A stretch of 64,000 bases of DNA from Pseudomonadota bacterium (GCA_018241995.1 JAFECT010000003.1:1-64000); one strand, 5' to 3'. Shown: positions 26,741-36,029, counted from the first letter of the stretch. Numbers and translations are program-made. Notes: a model not told the origin generated them from the letters alone.

Positions 26741-28711
26741 ATGCCTTTCCGGAAGATCGCGGTCGTCGCTGCGGGGATCGCGGCGCTATTGCTGAGCGCT
26801 TCGGCGGGGCAGTCCGCAGGCCCGACGGCGCCGGCGCCGCAGCCGGTGGCCCAGGCCGCCCAGACCCACACGCTGGACCGCGCCGACCTGGAGGCCTGGC
26901 TCGACGGCATGGTCCCCTACGCCCTGAAGAACGGCGACATCGCCGGCGCCGATGTGGTGGTGGTCAAGGACGGCAAGATCCTGCTGGAGAAGGGCTACGG
27001 CTACGCCGACGTGGCCAAGAAGGTCCCGATGGATCCGGAGCGCTCGCTGATCCGGCCGGGCTCGACCTCGAAGCTGTTCACCTGGACGGCGGTGATGCAG
27101 CTGGTCGAGCAGGGCAAGCTCGACCTCGACAAGGACGTCAACGCCTACCTCGACTTCAAGATTCCGCGCCGCTTCGACAAGCCGATCACCCTGCGTGACC
27201 TGATGAACCACCGCGCCGGGTTCGAGGAGGGGCTGAAGGACATCCTGGCCACCGATCCGAAGGCGGTGCAGTCCACCGAACAGTATTTGAAGCGCCACCC
27301 GCGCCCACAGCTGTTCGCGCCCGGCGAGGTCCCGGCCTATTCCAACTATGGCGCGGCCCTGGCGGGCTACATCGTCGAGCGAGTCTCGGGCGAGCCGTTC
27401 GAGCGCTATGTCGAGCGCCACATCTTCCTGCCCCTGGGCATGGCCCACTCGACCTTCGACCAGCCCCTGCCGGATCGCTTTAAGCCGGACCTGGCGCGGG
27501 GCTACATGACCGCGTCGGGCAAGCCCAATGCCTATGAGTTCGTCATCACCCGTCCCGCCGGCAGCGTGACGACGACCGCGGCCGACATGTCGCGCTTCAT
27601 GATCGCGCACCTGCAGCAGGGCCGCTTCGGCGACGCTCAGATATTGAGCCCCCAGACGACAGAGCGGATGCACACGCCGTCGGAGACCAACCTGCCGGGC
27701 TTCGCCACCCTGGCCCACGGCTTCTTCCACTTCGGTCAGAACGGTCGGACCGTCATCGGGCACGGCGGCGACACGGTGGTGTTCCACACCGAGATGAACC
27801 TGCTGCCGCAGGAGGGCGTGGGCATCTTCTACACCTTCAACAGCCGCGGCCGCGACAGCGCGGTCTACGGCGCGCGCAAGGCGCTGTTCGACGGTTTCAT
27901 GGACCGCTACTACCCCGCGCCGGCGGAAGCCGCCCTGCCGCCCGCGCCCTCGACCGCGCGCCAGGACGCCCAGGCCATCGCCGGCCTCTATCAGAGCTCG
28001 CGCCGGGTCGAGCATGGGTTCCTAAGCCTGTTCTACCTGCTGCAGCAGACCACCATCAAAGCCGGCCCGGACGGCACGATCCTGGCCCCCGGTTTCGCCG
28101 GAGCCGGGGTGAAGAGCCTGCGCGAGGTCGGCCCGCAGGTCTGGCGCGAGGTCGGCGGCATGCACGAGATCGCGTTGCGCACCGTCGGCGGCGTGAAGAC
28201 GATCATCGACAGCGACGACCCGACCTCGGTGCTGCAGGCCGTGCCCTTCGCCCGCTCGGCGCCCCTGAACCTGACCCTGCTGATGGGGTCGTTCGCGGTG
28301 CTGGTCTGGACCCTGGTGCTGTGGTTCCTCTCGCCCCTGCTACGGCGCGGCGAGCGCGCGGAGAGCGGCGCGCCCGTCGCTGCGCGGCGCCTCAGGCTCT
28401 ACCAGCGCGCCGCGGTGGCCCTGTCGGCGGTCTATCTCTTGGCCTGGTTCATGCTGCTGCAGCCTCTGCTCGGCAACCAGATCCAGGTCTATGGCGCGGG
28501 CCTCGATCCCATCGTCGCGACGCTGGAGATCGCAGGCTTCCTGGTCGTGATCGCCGCGGGCCTCAGCGCCTGGTGGACCTGGAAGCTGTGGCGCGTCTCC
28601 GGTGTGACCTGGCTCTCGCGCATCTGGAGCGGCGCCGTTTCCCTGGCGCTCCTGGCCCTGGTCTGGGTCGGCGCCGTCGGCGGGCTGATCGGCTTCAACC
28701 TCAACTACTAA
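26741..28711 (+). CDS. Exported serine hydrolase with C-terminal membrane domain
   Basis: A 656-residue protein: signal peptide (residues 1-27), beta-lactamase/class C domain (about 45-400) with SxxK motif in GSTSKLFTWTAVMQLVEQG, YSNYG in VPAYSNYGAALAGYIVE and HGGDT near residue 345, then a small beta domain and four membrane helices at the C terminus (LTLLMGSFAVLVWTLVLWFL onward). This soluble-plus-membrane layout is common in PbpX/EstB-like proteins. GGGGGAG precedes the ATG at 26741; an in-frame start at 26699 is rejected because the signal peptide begins here. Substrate unknown. Confidence 0.88.
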   Translation: MPFRKIAVVAAGIAALLLSASAGQSAGPTAPAPQPVAQAAQTHTLDRADLEAWLDGMVPYALKNGDIAGADVVVVKDGKILLEKGYGYADVAKKVPMDPERSLIRPGSTSKLFTWTAVMQLVEQGKLDLDKDVNAYLDFKIPRRFDKPITLRDLMNHRAGFEEGLKDILATDPKAVQSTEQYLKRHPRPQLFAPGEVPAYSNYGAALAGYIVERVSGEPFERYVERHIFLPLGMAHSTFDQPLPDRFKPDLARGYMTASGKPNAYEFVITRPAGSVTTTAADMSRFMIAHLQQGRFGDAQILSPQTTERMHTPSETNLPGFATLAHGFFHFGQNGRTVIGHGGDTVVFHTEMNLLPQEGVGIFYTFNSRGRDSAVYGARKALFDGFMDRYYPAPAEAALPPAPSTARQDAQAIAGLYQSSRRVEHGFLSLFYLLQQTTIKAGPDGTILAPGFAGAGVKSLREVGPQVWREVGGMHEIALRTVGGVKTIIDSDDPTSVLQAVPFARSAPLNLTLLMGSFAVLVWTLVLWFLSPLLRRGERAESGAPVAARRLRLYQRAAVALSAVYLLAWFMLLQPLLGNQIQVYGAGLDPIVATLEIAGFLVVIAAGLSAWWTWKLWRVSGVTWLSRIWSGAVSLALLALVWVGAVGGLIGFNLNY

Positions 28712-28719
28712 AGGCCGAG

Positions 28720-29571
28720 TTACGCTTTCAGCGCCGCGGGGGTCACGCCCCGCGCTCGCAGTTCTCGCAAGGTCTCCGCCTGGTCGCGCTTGGCGAAGCG
28801 CTTGCCGTCGGGGCCGGTCAGCAGGCGGTGGTGGCGGTAGGTGGGCTCGGGCAGGTCCAGCAGGGTCTGCAGCAGCCGCTGGATGTGCGTCGCCTCGAAC
28901 AGATCCTGGCCGCGGATCACATGGGTGATCCCCTGCAGCGCGTCGTCGAAGACCACGGCCAGATGGTAGGCTACGCCCACGTCCTTGCGGGCCAGGACCA
29001 CGTCGCCGGCGATCTCCGGCTGGGCGCGGATTAGGCCGGTCTCGCCGTCGGGTCCGGAGCCCTCCTCGACAAAGTTCAGCCGATCCCAGGCCTCGCCCAG
29101 CCGCTCTCGGGCGCGATCCAGCGACAGGCGCCAGGCGTAGGGCTTGCTCTCCGCCAGCAACCTCGCCTCCTCATCCGGCGGCAAGGGCGCGCCGCGATAG
29201 ACCTGGCCGTCGGGGCCTTCGCCAGGCCCATGGGGCGCGCGGGCTATCTCGTCCAGGATCTCGCGCCGGGTCTTGAAGCAGCGGTAGGCCAGGCCCTCGG
29301 CGATCAGACGGTCGAGCGCCGCACGATAGTCGGAGAAGTGTTCGGACTGGCGCCGCACCGGCGTCTCCCACTCCAGGCCTAGCCACGCCAAATCCTCGTA
29401 GATCGCCGCCTCGAACTCCGGTCGGCAGCGGGTCGCGTCGATGTCCTCGATGCGCAGCACGAAGCGCCCGCCCGCCGCCCGCGCCGCCTCGAACGCGGTC
29501 AGGGCCGAGAAGGCGTGGCCCCGGTGCAGATAGCCGGTGGGCGAGGGGGCGAAACGGGTGGCGAAGGGCAT
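28720..29571 (-). CDS. gluQ: Glutamyl-Q tRNA(Asp) synthetase
   Basis: A 283-residue truncated GluRS-like enzyme that attaches glutamate to queuosine-34 of tRNA-Asp. FAPSPTGYLHRGHAFSA carries the HIGH-like signature, the KMSKS counterpart is KRFAKRD, and the anticodon-binding domain is absent as expected. The zinc site usually uses a CxC pair plus YxxxC; here only one Cys is visible (YRCFKTRREI), so zinc binding may be lost. No good Shine-Dalgarno precedes the ATG. Divergent from the HNH gene. Confidence 0.93.
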   Translation of the reverse strand: MPFATRFAPSPTGYLHRGHAFSALTAFEAARAAGGRFVLRIEDIDATRCRPEFEAAIYEDLAWLGLEWETPVRRQSEHFSDYRAALDRLIAEGLAYRCFKTRREILDEIARAPHGPGEGPDGQVYRGAPLPPDEEARLLAESKPYAWRLSLDRARERLGEAWDRLNFVEEGSGPDGETGLIRAQPEIAGDVVLARKDVGVAYHLAVVFDDALQGITHVIRGQDLFEATHIQRLLQTLLDLPEPTYRHHRLLTGPDGKRFAKRDQAETLRELRARGVTPAALKA

Positions 29572-29639
29572 GGATTGGGGCGGACCGTGGCTTCGAAGTC
29601 ATAGGACCGTCGCACGAATTCGCCTATATGGAGTCTGGT

Positions 29640-29666
29640 GAAACGCCGTTTGATTCTAGGCGTTTC
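29640..29666. promoter_or_regulatory. Inverted repeat GAAACGCC-N11-GGCGTTTC
   Basis: Perfect 8-bp arms in the 209-bp gap between divergent gluQ and the HNH gene. No T-run follows, so an operator is more likely than a terminator. The rest of this gap shows no ORF. Confidence 0.4.
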
Positions 29667-29780
29667 CGAGCGAGGAAGGAGGCGCGTCTTCAGTCCTAGC
29701 GTTTTGATCCGGTCAGGTGTTCCTGCCGCGCGGCCCGGTGAGGCCGCCCCCTGTTCGCGGTCCTTGCGGAGGATCGCGCC

Positions 29781-30341
29781 ATGCAGGTTTTGAGAAATCC
29801 CCCTTCGGGCTGGCCCTGCCTGGTGCTGAACGCCGATTTCCGGCCGCTGTCCTACTATCCGCTGTCGCTCTGGCCCTGGCAGGAAGTGGTCAAGGCCGTG
29901 TTCCAGGACCGCGTCGACGTGGTCTCCACCTACGACAAGGTGGTGCGCTCCCCCTCGGTCGAGATCGTGCTGCCGAGCGTCGTCTCGCTGAAGCAGTACG
30001 TCGAGCAGGACCGCTCGCCGGCCTTCACCCGCTTCAACCTGTTCCTGCGCGACAGCTTCTCCTGCCAGTATTGCTCGACCGGCTCGGACCTGACCTTCGA
30101 CCACCTGATCCCGCGCTCCAAGGGCGGGCGCACCACGTGGGAGAACATCGTCACCGCCTGCGCGCCCTGTAACCTGAAGAAGGGCGGGCGCACCCCGCGC
30201 GAGGCCGGCATGATCCCAGCCCGCTATCCGCACCGCCCGACCATGTTCGAGCTGCAGCACCAGGGCCGGCGTTTCCCGCCGCACTATCTGCACGAAAGCT
30301 GGCTCGACTACCTGTACTGGGACATCGAGCTGGAGCCGTAG
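29781..30341 (+). CDS. HNH endonuclease family protein
   Basis: A 186-residue protein. The central HNH domain has the zinc CxxC pairs (SCQYCSTG and CAPCNLKKGG) around the catalytic LTFDHLIPRSKGGRTTWENIV. The N terminus (WPCLVLNADFRPLSYYPLSLWPWQEVVKAVF) is the conserved segment of a chromosomal HNH family found widely in alpha- and cyanobacteria, so it is not a homing endonuclease by context. Role in DNA metabolism likely but unknown. Confidence 0.92.
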   Translation: MQVLRNPPSGWPCLVLNADFRPLSYYPLSLWPWQEVVKAVFQDRVDVVSTYDKVVRSPSVEIVLPSVVSLKQYVEQDRSPAFTRFNLFLRDSFSCQYCSTGSDLTFDHLIPRSKGGRTTWENIVTACAPCNLKKGGRTPREAGMIPARYPHRPTMFELQHQGRRFPPHYLHESWLDYLYWDIELEP

Positions 30342-30417
30342 GGCGCGCCTGCTGCAAACCGGCTTGCTCCGGCGGGCCCTGCGGCCTACCCACGGTGCGT
30401 CCGTTTCGGAGTGCGCC

Positions 30418-32283
30418 ATGTTCCAGACCCGCCGCGACCTGATGCTCGCCCTGGCCGCCGTCGCGGCGACGCCGGCCGTCGCCGACGCCAAGCCCGCGCC
30501 GCATCGCAAGGGCAAGACCGCCGCCAAGGGCGACGCCTTCGCCCGGCTCTGCGACGACATCGCCGCCGACCTGATGCACGCCCTGCCCGAGACCGCGACC
30601 CTGATGGGCCTGGACCAGGGCCGCTTCGCCGAGACCAAGCGGCGCCTGAACGACCGCTCCGCCGCCGAGCGGGTGCGCTTCACCACCGTCTCCGGGACCT
30701 ATCTGAAGCGGCTGAAGGCTATCGACCGCTCGCACATCAAGGGCGTGCGCCTGGCCGTCTACGACACCCTGGCCTATTGGCTACAGGAGAACACCGCCCA
30801 GGCGCGCTTCCCTTCGTGGGATCAGATGTCGGGCCAGATCAGCCCCTATGTGCTGAGCCAGATCACCGGCTCCTACCAGTCCGTGCCCGACTTCATGGAC
30901 AGCGATCACACCATCAAGAGCCGGGCTGACGTCGAGGCCTACGTCGCGCGCATGCACGACTTCGCCAAGTGCCTGGACCAGGAGACGGCGCGCTTCCGCC
31001 GCGATGTCGGCGCCGGCGTGATCCCGCCCGCCTACCTGCTGGAAAAGACCATCAAGCAGGTGACCGAGCTGCGCGACACGCCTGCCGCCAAGACGACGCT
31101 CGTCGCCTCGCTGAAGCGCCGCGCGCTCGAAATCCACATGCGCGGCGACCCTTCGCCGGGCGCCATCGCCATCGTCGAACGCGAGATCGTCCCGGCGCTG
31201 GACCGCCAGATCGCGGCGCTGAAGGCCGCCCTGCCCAAGGCCGGCCATGAGCCCAGCGTCTATCGCATTCCCAACGGCGAGGCCTTCTACGCCGAGGCCC
31301 TGCGCCAGAACATCACCACGACCCTGACGCCCGCTGAGATCCACAAAATGGGCGAGGATATCGCCCAGCGCCTGGTGGCCGAACTCGACACGAGCCTGAA
31401 GGCCCAAGGGCTGACGCAAGGGTCGGTCGGCGAGCGTCTGCACGCGCTCTACGAGGACCCGAAGTACCGCTACCCCAACACCGACGCCGGCAAGGAGAAG
31501 CTGCTGGCGGCCCTGCACGAGCAGGTCGACCGCATCCGCGCCAAGCTGCCTGCCGCCTTCCGCACCCTGCCCAAGTCCGAGATGGTGATCCGCAGGGTGC
31601 CTTCGTACCTGGAGGGCGGCGCGCCGGGCGCCTATGCCTGGCCGCCGGGCGTGGGCGGGTCGCGGCCGGGCGCCTATTACATCAACCTGCGCGACACGGC
31701 CGAGGTCCCGACCTGGACCCTGCCGACCCTGACCCACCACGAGGGCATTCCCGGCCACTACCTGCAGGGCGCCCTTGAGAACGAGTCCAAGGAACTGCCG
31801 CTGGTGCAGCAGATCCTGGGCGTCGACTACAACCTGCCGAGCTTCAACGCCTACCTCGAGGGCTGGGCGCTCTACGCCGAGCAGGTGGCCGACGAGCTCG
31901 GCATGTACGAGACCGACCCGATGGGCCGGATCGGCTATCTGCACGACGCCCTGTTCCGCGCGGGACGCCTGGTCGCCGACACCGGCCTGCACGCCATGGG
32001 CTGGAGCCGCGAGAAGGGCAGCCAGTACTTCCAGACGCTGATGGGCGACCCGGCGACCTCAGCGACCGGTGAGATCGACCGCTACACGGTGTGGCCGGGC
32101 CAGGCCTGCAGCTACATGGTCGGCAAGGTCACCTGGCTGCGCCTGCGCGAGAAGGCCAAGGCGGCGCTAGGCCCGCGTTTCGACATCCGCGACTTCCACG
32201 ACGTGTGCCTGCTGGCCGGCGCCATGCCGCTCGAGACCCTGGAGCAGGTGGTCGACCGCTGGATCGTGGCGCGGAAGGCCTGA
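30418..32283 (+). CDS. Exported DUF885 metallopeptidase-like protein
   Basis: A 621-residue protein with a twin-arginine-type leader (TRRDLMLALAAVAATPAVADA). The DUF885 core carries LTHHEGIPGHYLQ, a HExxxxH-like zinc motif, followed by YLEGWALYAEQVADELGMYETDP and the WPGQACSYMVGK signature. The family is related to carboxypeptidase-like zinc enzymes, substrate undefined. GGAG lies 8 nt before the ATG at 30418; an upstream in-frame extension to 30364 would bury the leader. First of three same-strand exported hydrolases. Confidence 0.9.
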   Translation: MFQTRRDLMLALAAVAATPAVADAKPAPHRKGKTAAKGDAFARLCDDIAADLMHALPETATLMGLDQGRFAETKRRLNDRSAAERVRFTTVSGTYLKRLKAIDRSHIKGVRLAVYDTLAYWLQENTAQARFPSWDQMSGQISPYVLSQITGSYQSVPDFMDSDHTIKSRADVEAYVARMHDFAKCLDQETARFRRDVGAGVIPPAYLLEKTIKQVTELRDTPAAKTTLVASLKRRALEIHMRGDPSPGAIAIVEREIVPALDRQIAALKAALPKAGHEPSVYRIPNGEAFYAEALRQNITTTLTPAEIHKMGEDIAQRLVAELDTSLKAQGLTQGSVGERLHALYEDPKYRYPNTDAGKEKLLAALHEQVDRIRAKLPAAFRTLPKSEMVIRRVPSYLEGGAPGAYAWPPGVGGSRPGAYYINLRDTAEVPTWTLPTLTHHEGIPGHYLQGALENESKELPLVQQILGVDYNLPSFNAYLEGWALYAEQVADELGMYETDPMGRIGYLHDALFRAGRLVADTGLHAMGWSREKGSQYFQTLMGDPATSATGEIDRYTVWPGQACSYMVGKVTWLRLREKAKAALGPRFDIRDFHDVCLLAGAMPLETLEQVVDRWIVARKA

Positions 32284-32299
32284 CGCCGGCGCGGACAAG

Positions 32300-32310
32300 A
32301 TTTAATCCGG
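32300..32310 (+). promoter_or_regulatory. ATTTAATCCGG motif, copy 1
   Basis: This 11-mer, in a GC-rich setting, lies 67 bp before the alpha/beta hydrolase GTG and recurs at 33796-33806 before the S10 peptidase gene. Possibly a shared promoter element; unproven. Confidence 0.3.
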
Positions 32311-32377
32311 CGCCCCGCCTCCAAACGGCGTCGCCGGAGCCTCTTTCCGTCTGACAGCCCGTTGATGGAGTGAGCCT

Positions 32378-33769
32378 GTGACCCTGCCTACCTGGAAGAC
32401 CGCCGCGCTCGCGGCCGGCCTGTGGATCGGTTTTGGCGGCGTCGCCTCAGCTCAGTTCCAGGCGGACAAGGATCCGCCCCTGACGCGCGACCAGGTCTGC
32501 CAGGCTGCTGTGTACCGCCTGGCCGACGGCCGCCTGCTCGATATCGGGCCGGGGCCGGACCAGGACCTGCGCTGGCGCCTCAACGACGGGCGCGTCGGGC
32601 GGCTGTCGGCCAAGGACGGCTGGGCAAGCACTCTGGGCTGGACCGGCAAGCCCGACGGGGTGGTGATCTCGCTTCCGGCCTGCGGCGGCGGCGATCACAT
32701 CGGCTTCGCCGATAATGGCAAGGCGCGCATAGACGGCGTGAAGATCGCGCTCGATGTGCAGGACGTCACCTTCGCCGGCGACGGCGGGGTGAAGCTGAAG
32801 GGGCGCCTGGTCCTGCCGCACGGATCCGGGCGCGTGCCGATCGTGGTCGAGACCCACGGCTCGGAGCATTCCGCCGCCACGGACTACTATTTCGACCAGC
32901 GGCTCAATGCGGCCCAAGGGGTGGGCGTCTTCGTCTACGACAAGCGCGGCACCGGCGCGTCGGAGGGCAAGTACACCCAGGACTATACGGTCCTCGCACG
33001 CGATGCGGTCGCGGCGATGGCCGAGGCGCGGCGGCTGGCGGGATCACGGCTCGGGCGGATCGGCTACCAGGGCGGTAGCCAGGGCGGCTGGATCGCGCCC
33101 CTGGCCGAGACCCTGACTCCGACCGGGGTCGACTTCGTGATCGTCGACTACGGCCTTGCGGGCTCCGTCGCCGAGGAGAATACCGACCAGACCGTGCTGG
33201 AGCTGAAGCGGCGCGGCTTCGGGGCGCAGGACCTGCAGGAAGCCGCCGAGGTGGCGGAGGCGACCAATGTGATCCTGGGCTCGCACTTTCGCGACGGGTT
33301 CGAACAGCTCGACGCGGTCAAGGCCAAGTACGTCGACCGGCCCTGGTTCAAACGCCTGGGCGGGCAGTACACCGGCGAGTTCCTGAAGCACTCGAGCGCC
33401 GAGCTGCGCCAGGCCGGCCCGGCCTTCGACGTGGGCACGCCGGTCTACTGGGACGCCCTCGCGGTTCTGCGCAAGGTCAAGGCGCCCATGCTGTGGGTGC
33501 TGGCCGACGAGGACACCCTGGCGCCCAACGCCACCACCCGCACCCGCCTGGCCGCCCTGGCGGCCCAGGGCAAGGCGATTACCGTCCTGGCTTTCCCCGC
33601 GACCGACCACGGCATCCAGGAGTTCGTGACCACGCCCGACGGCGAGCGGGTGAACACGCGCTATGCCGACGGCTATTTCCGCACCACGCCGGACTTCGCT
33701 CGCGACGGCCGTCTGCACCCGCCCTATGGGCGCAGTCGCCTGCTTCTGTCGCCCAACGGTAAGCGTTGA
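32378..33769 (+). CDS. Exported alpha/beta hydrolase
   Basis: A 463-residue protein with a signal peptide (residues 1-26 ending GGVASAQ), an N-terminal beta domain (about 30-135) and an alpha/beta hydrolase domain: oxyanion region VETHGSEHSAATDYYFDQ, DKRGTGASEG, nucleophile elbow GYQGGSQGGW, acid in VLADEDTLAP and His in FPATDHGIQEF. The arrangement resembles YqfB/EstA-like peptidase-esterases. A GTG start is used, with GGAG 9 nt upstream. Confidence 0.88.
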   Translation: MTLPTWKTAALAAGLWIGFGGVASAQFQADKDPPLTRDQVCQAAVYRLADGRLLDIGPGPDQDLRWRLNDGRVGRLSAKDGWASTLGWTGKPDGVVISLPACGGGDHIGFADNGKARIDGVKIALDVQDVTFAGDGGVKLKGRLVLPHGSGRVPIVVETHGSEHSAATDYYFDQRLNAAQGVGVFVYDKRGTGASEGKYTQDYTVLARDAVAAMAEARRLAGSRLGRIGYQGGSQGGWIAPLAETLTPTGVDFVIVDYGLAGSVAEENTDQTVLELKRRGFGAQDLQEAAEVAEATNVILGSHFRDGFEQLDAVKAKYVDRPWFKRLGGQYTGEFLKHSSAELRQAGPAFDVGTPVYWDALAVLRKVKAPMLWVLADEDTLAPNATTRTRLAALAAQGKAITVLAFPATDHGIQEFVTTPDGERVNTRYADGYFRTTPDFARDGRLHPPYGRSRLLLSPNGKR

Positions 33770-33795
33770 ACGGGTCAGGCGTCCGTCTGAACGAA

Positions 33796-33806
33796 ATTTA
33801 ATCCGG
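33796..33806 (+). promoter_or_regulatory. ATTTAATCCGG motif, copy 2
   Basis: Identical to the 11-mer at 32300-32310. It lies 27 bp after the alpha/beta hydrolase stop and 171 bp before the chosen S10 peptidase start. Confidence 0.3.
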
Positions 33807-33977
33807 GGCGCAATCCCTTATTCCCCAAGGACCGCCCGGTCGTTGGCGGCGTGGAATCGGCAGCTCGTCGCATCGCCCGAACGCCTGACGGGCGCGCGCG
33901 ATTTACAGCCGCGTGGCCTTCCCCTTAGGCTCCGCCCCCGAGAAGGACCGCCGATGAGTCCTTCGGGGGAAATCGCC

Positions 33978-35534
33978 ATGCGCCGTACGCTCGCCGCCCT
34001 GACCATGGGCCTGTCCATCGCCGCCCTGAACGCTCCGGGCATCGCCTTCGCCGCCGACGAGCCCAAGCCCGCCGCGGGCAAGGACGCCGAAGCCAAGAAA
34101 CCCGATCCCGATGTGGCCTCAGCCTCCGTCGCCGAGAGCGCGCACCCGGTGAAGCGCTCGATCCCGCTGAACGGCGGCGCCCTGGCCTACACCGTCACGC
34201 CGGGCACGCTCACCATCCGCAACGACGAGGGCGCGCCGATCGCCTCGGTGTTCTACGTCGCCTACACGGTGGATCGCGGCAAAGGCGGGCAGCGGCCGGT
34301 GACCTTCCTGTTCAACGGCGGGCCCGGGTCCTCGTCCATGTGGCTGCACATGGGCTCGTTCGGCCCGATGAAGGTGGACGCCTCGCGGCCCGAGGCCATC
34401 GCCGGCCCGCCGTTCCGCCTCATGCCCAACCCCGACACCCTGCTCGACAAGACGGACCTGGTGTTCATCGACGCGGTGACCACCGGCCTGTCGCGCCCGC
34501 TCGGCAAGGCCGAGGGCAAGGACTTCTTCGGCGTCGACAAGGACCTGGACGCCTTCACCCGCGCCATTCAGCGGTACCTGACGGTCTATGCCCGCTGGGA
34601 CAGCCCAAAGTTCGTACTCGGCGAGAGCTACGGCACCCTGCGCGCGGCCGGCCTGTCCTACAGCCTGCAACAGCGCGGCGTGCAGCTGAACGGCGTGGCC
34701 CTGCTGTCCACCACCCTGGACATCAACATGCTGTTCTCGCCGGTGGATCAGTCGTTCATCAACATCGTGCCGACCTACGCGGCGACCGCGGCCTACCACA
34801 ACCGCCTGGCCTCCAAGCCCGGTGACATGAACGCCTATCTAGCCGAGGTGCGGAACTTCGCGCGCGGGCCCTACACCCTGGCCCTGTCGAAGGGCGACGC
34901 CATCACGCCGGCGGAGCGGGACGCGGTGGCCCGGCAGCTCGGCGCCTATATCGGCATCTCGCCCGAGGTGATCGTGCGCGCCAACCTGCGGCTGGATCCC
35001 AACCGCTTCCGCAAGGAGCTGCTGCGTGACCGGCGCCTGACGGTGGGCCGCCTCGACTCGCGCTTCCTCGGCGAAGACACCGACGCGGGCGGCGAGGGGC
35101 CGGAGTACGATCCGACCGACGCCTCGATCTCCGGCGCCTTCATCGGCGCCCTGAACGACTATCTGTTCCGCGACCTGGGCTATGAGACGCCGCTCAGCTA
35201 CCGCCCCAACAACTATGCCGGTATCGGCGGCAAGTGGGACTGGAACCACAACAGCGCGGGCGGCCCGCAGATCACGGCCGACACCTCCGTCGATCTCGGC
35301 GCGGCCATGCGGCGCAATCCGAAGATGAAGCTGCTGTCGCTCAACGGCCTCTACGACATGGCCACGCCCTTCTTCGGCGCCGAGTACGACATCGATCACA
35401 TGTCGCTGGAGCCGGATCGCCGCGCCAACATCAGCTGGAAGTACTATCCCTCCGGCCACATGACCTACATCGATCCGGACTCGGCGCGGGCGCTGAAGGC
35501 CGACATCGAAGGCTGGATGGACAGCGCGAAGTGA
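33978..35534 (+). CDS. S10 family serine carboxypeptidase
   Basis: A 518-residue exported peptidase. Signal peptide residues 1-25 (ALTMGLSIAALNAPGIAFA). Family motifs: FLFNGGPGSSSMWLHMGSFGP (oxyanion region), nucleophile in LGESYGTLRA, catalytic Asp in LYDMATP and His in SGHMTYID. It removes C-terminal residues from peptides in the periplasm or outside. GGGGGA 8 nt upstream favours the ATG at 33978; an ATG at 33954 also has AAGGA. Third of the exported hydrolase run. Confidence 0.93.
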   Translation: MRRTLAALTMGLSIAALNAPGIAFAADEPKPAAGKDAEAKKPDPDVASASVAESAHPVKRSIPLNGGALAYTVTPGTLTIRNDEGAPIASVFYVAYTVDRGKGGQRPVTFLFNGGPGSSSMWLHMGSFGPMKVDASRPEAIAGPPFRLMPNPDTLLDKTDLVFIDAVTTGLSRPLGKAEGKDFFGVDKDLDAFTRAIQRYLTVYARWDSPKFVLGESYGTLRAAGLSYSLQQRGVQLNGVALLSTTLDINMLFSPVDQSFINIVPTYAATAAYHNRLASKPGDMNAYLAEVRNFARGPYTLALSKGDAITPAERDAVARQLGAYIGISPEVIVRANLRLDPNRFRKELLRDRRLTVGRLDSRFLGEDTDAGGEGPEYDPTDASISGAFIGALNDYLFRDLGYETPLSYRPNNYAGIGGKWDWNHNSAGGPQITADTSVDLGAAMRRNPKMKLLSLNGLYDMATPFFGAEYDIDHMSLEPDRRANISWKYYPSGHMTYIDPDSARALKADIEGWMDSAK

Positions 35535-35595
35535 GGCCAGCCTGAGCCTCCGTTCGCCCAGATCTCGATCGAGCTGGCCGGAGTGGACCGTCGGC

Positions 35596-35898
35596 TTGCT
35601 CGGCTACGGTCTGATCGGGGCCGGGATTTTCGGCGGCGGGATCCGCTTGGATTCCGGTCATGTCTTCGCGGGCTGGCGGGGCGTGTGCCTCTGGTTGGGC
35701 CTTATGGTGCTGTTCGCCGGATGCGCCGGCGTCAGCCTTTGGCGCGGCGAGGCGAGCATCTTGTATGAGGGCTTCCGTTTCGGCCCCTACGATCGGGAGC
35801 GAGCGCCCATCCGCTACTGGAGCATCGTGGCCTTCGCTCTGTCCGGCGCCTTGGCGTGGCTGCTGGCGGGGTGGGTGCTGTTCTTCGCTCCTCGCTGA
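35596..35898 (+). CDS. Small membrane protein, unknown; start uncertain
   Basis: About 100 residues with three hydrophobic segments (LIGAGIFGGGIRL; GVCLWLGLMVLFAGCAG; SIVAFALSGALAWLLAGWVLFF) and a cytosolic YEGFRFGPYDRERAPIRYW loop. The frame stays open upstream with plausible coding sequence (RSSWPEWTVGL) but no ATG or GTG, so the true start may be CTG at 35542 or TTG at 35596. The function is not recognised. Confidence 0.5.
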   Translation: MLGYGLIGAGIFGGGIRLDSGHVFAGWRGVCLWLGLMVLFAGCAGVSLWRGEASILYEGFRFGPYDRERAPIRYWSIVAFALSGALAWLLAGWVLFFAPR

Positions 35899-35912
35899 TG
35901 CCCCACTCGGCG

Positions 35913-36029
35913 TCAGTGCGGGGCCACCTGCAGGAAAGCCGCGGCGGCGCCGAACAGGGCGATCAGGCCTACTGTCAGGATCAGCGGGAAGCCAAGGTCG
36001 CGATGGGCGGGCTGGTCGGGGGTACGCAT
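35913..36029 (-). CDS. 38-residue single-pass membrane peptide
   Basis: MRTPDQPAHRDLGF then a hydrophobic helix (PLILTVGLIALFGAAAAFLQV) and APH. The charged N terminus, uniform helix and stop right after it look like a genuine small membrane protein. The frame is open further upstream to 36188 but that part is basic and non-homologous. Only a weak GAGTGAG precedes the ATG. Confidence 0.45.
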   Translation of the reverse strand: MRTPDQPAHRDLGFPLILTVGLIALFGAAAAFLQVAPH

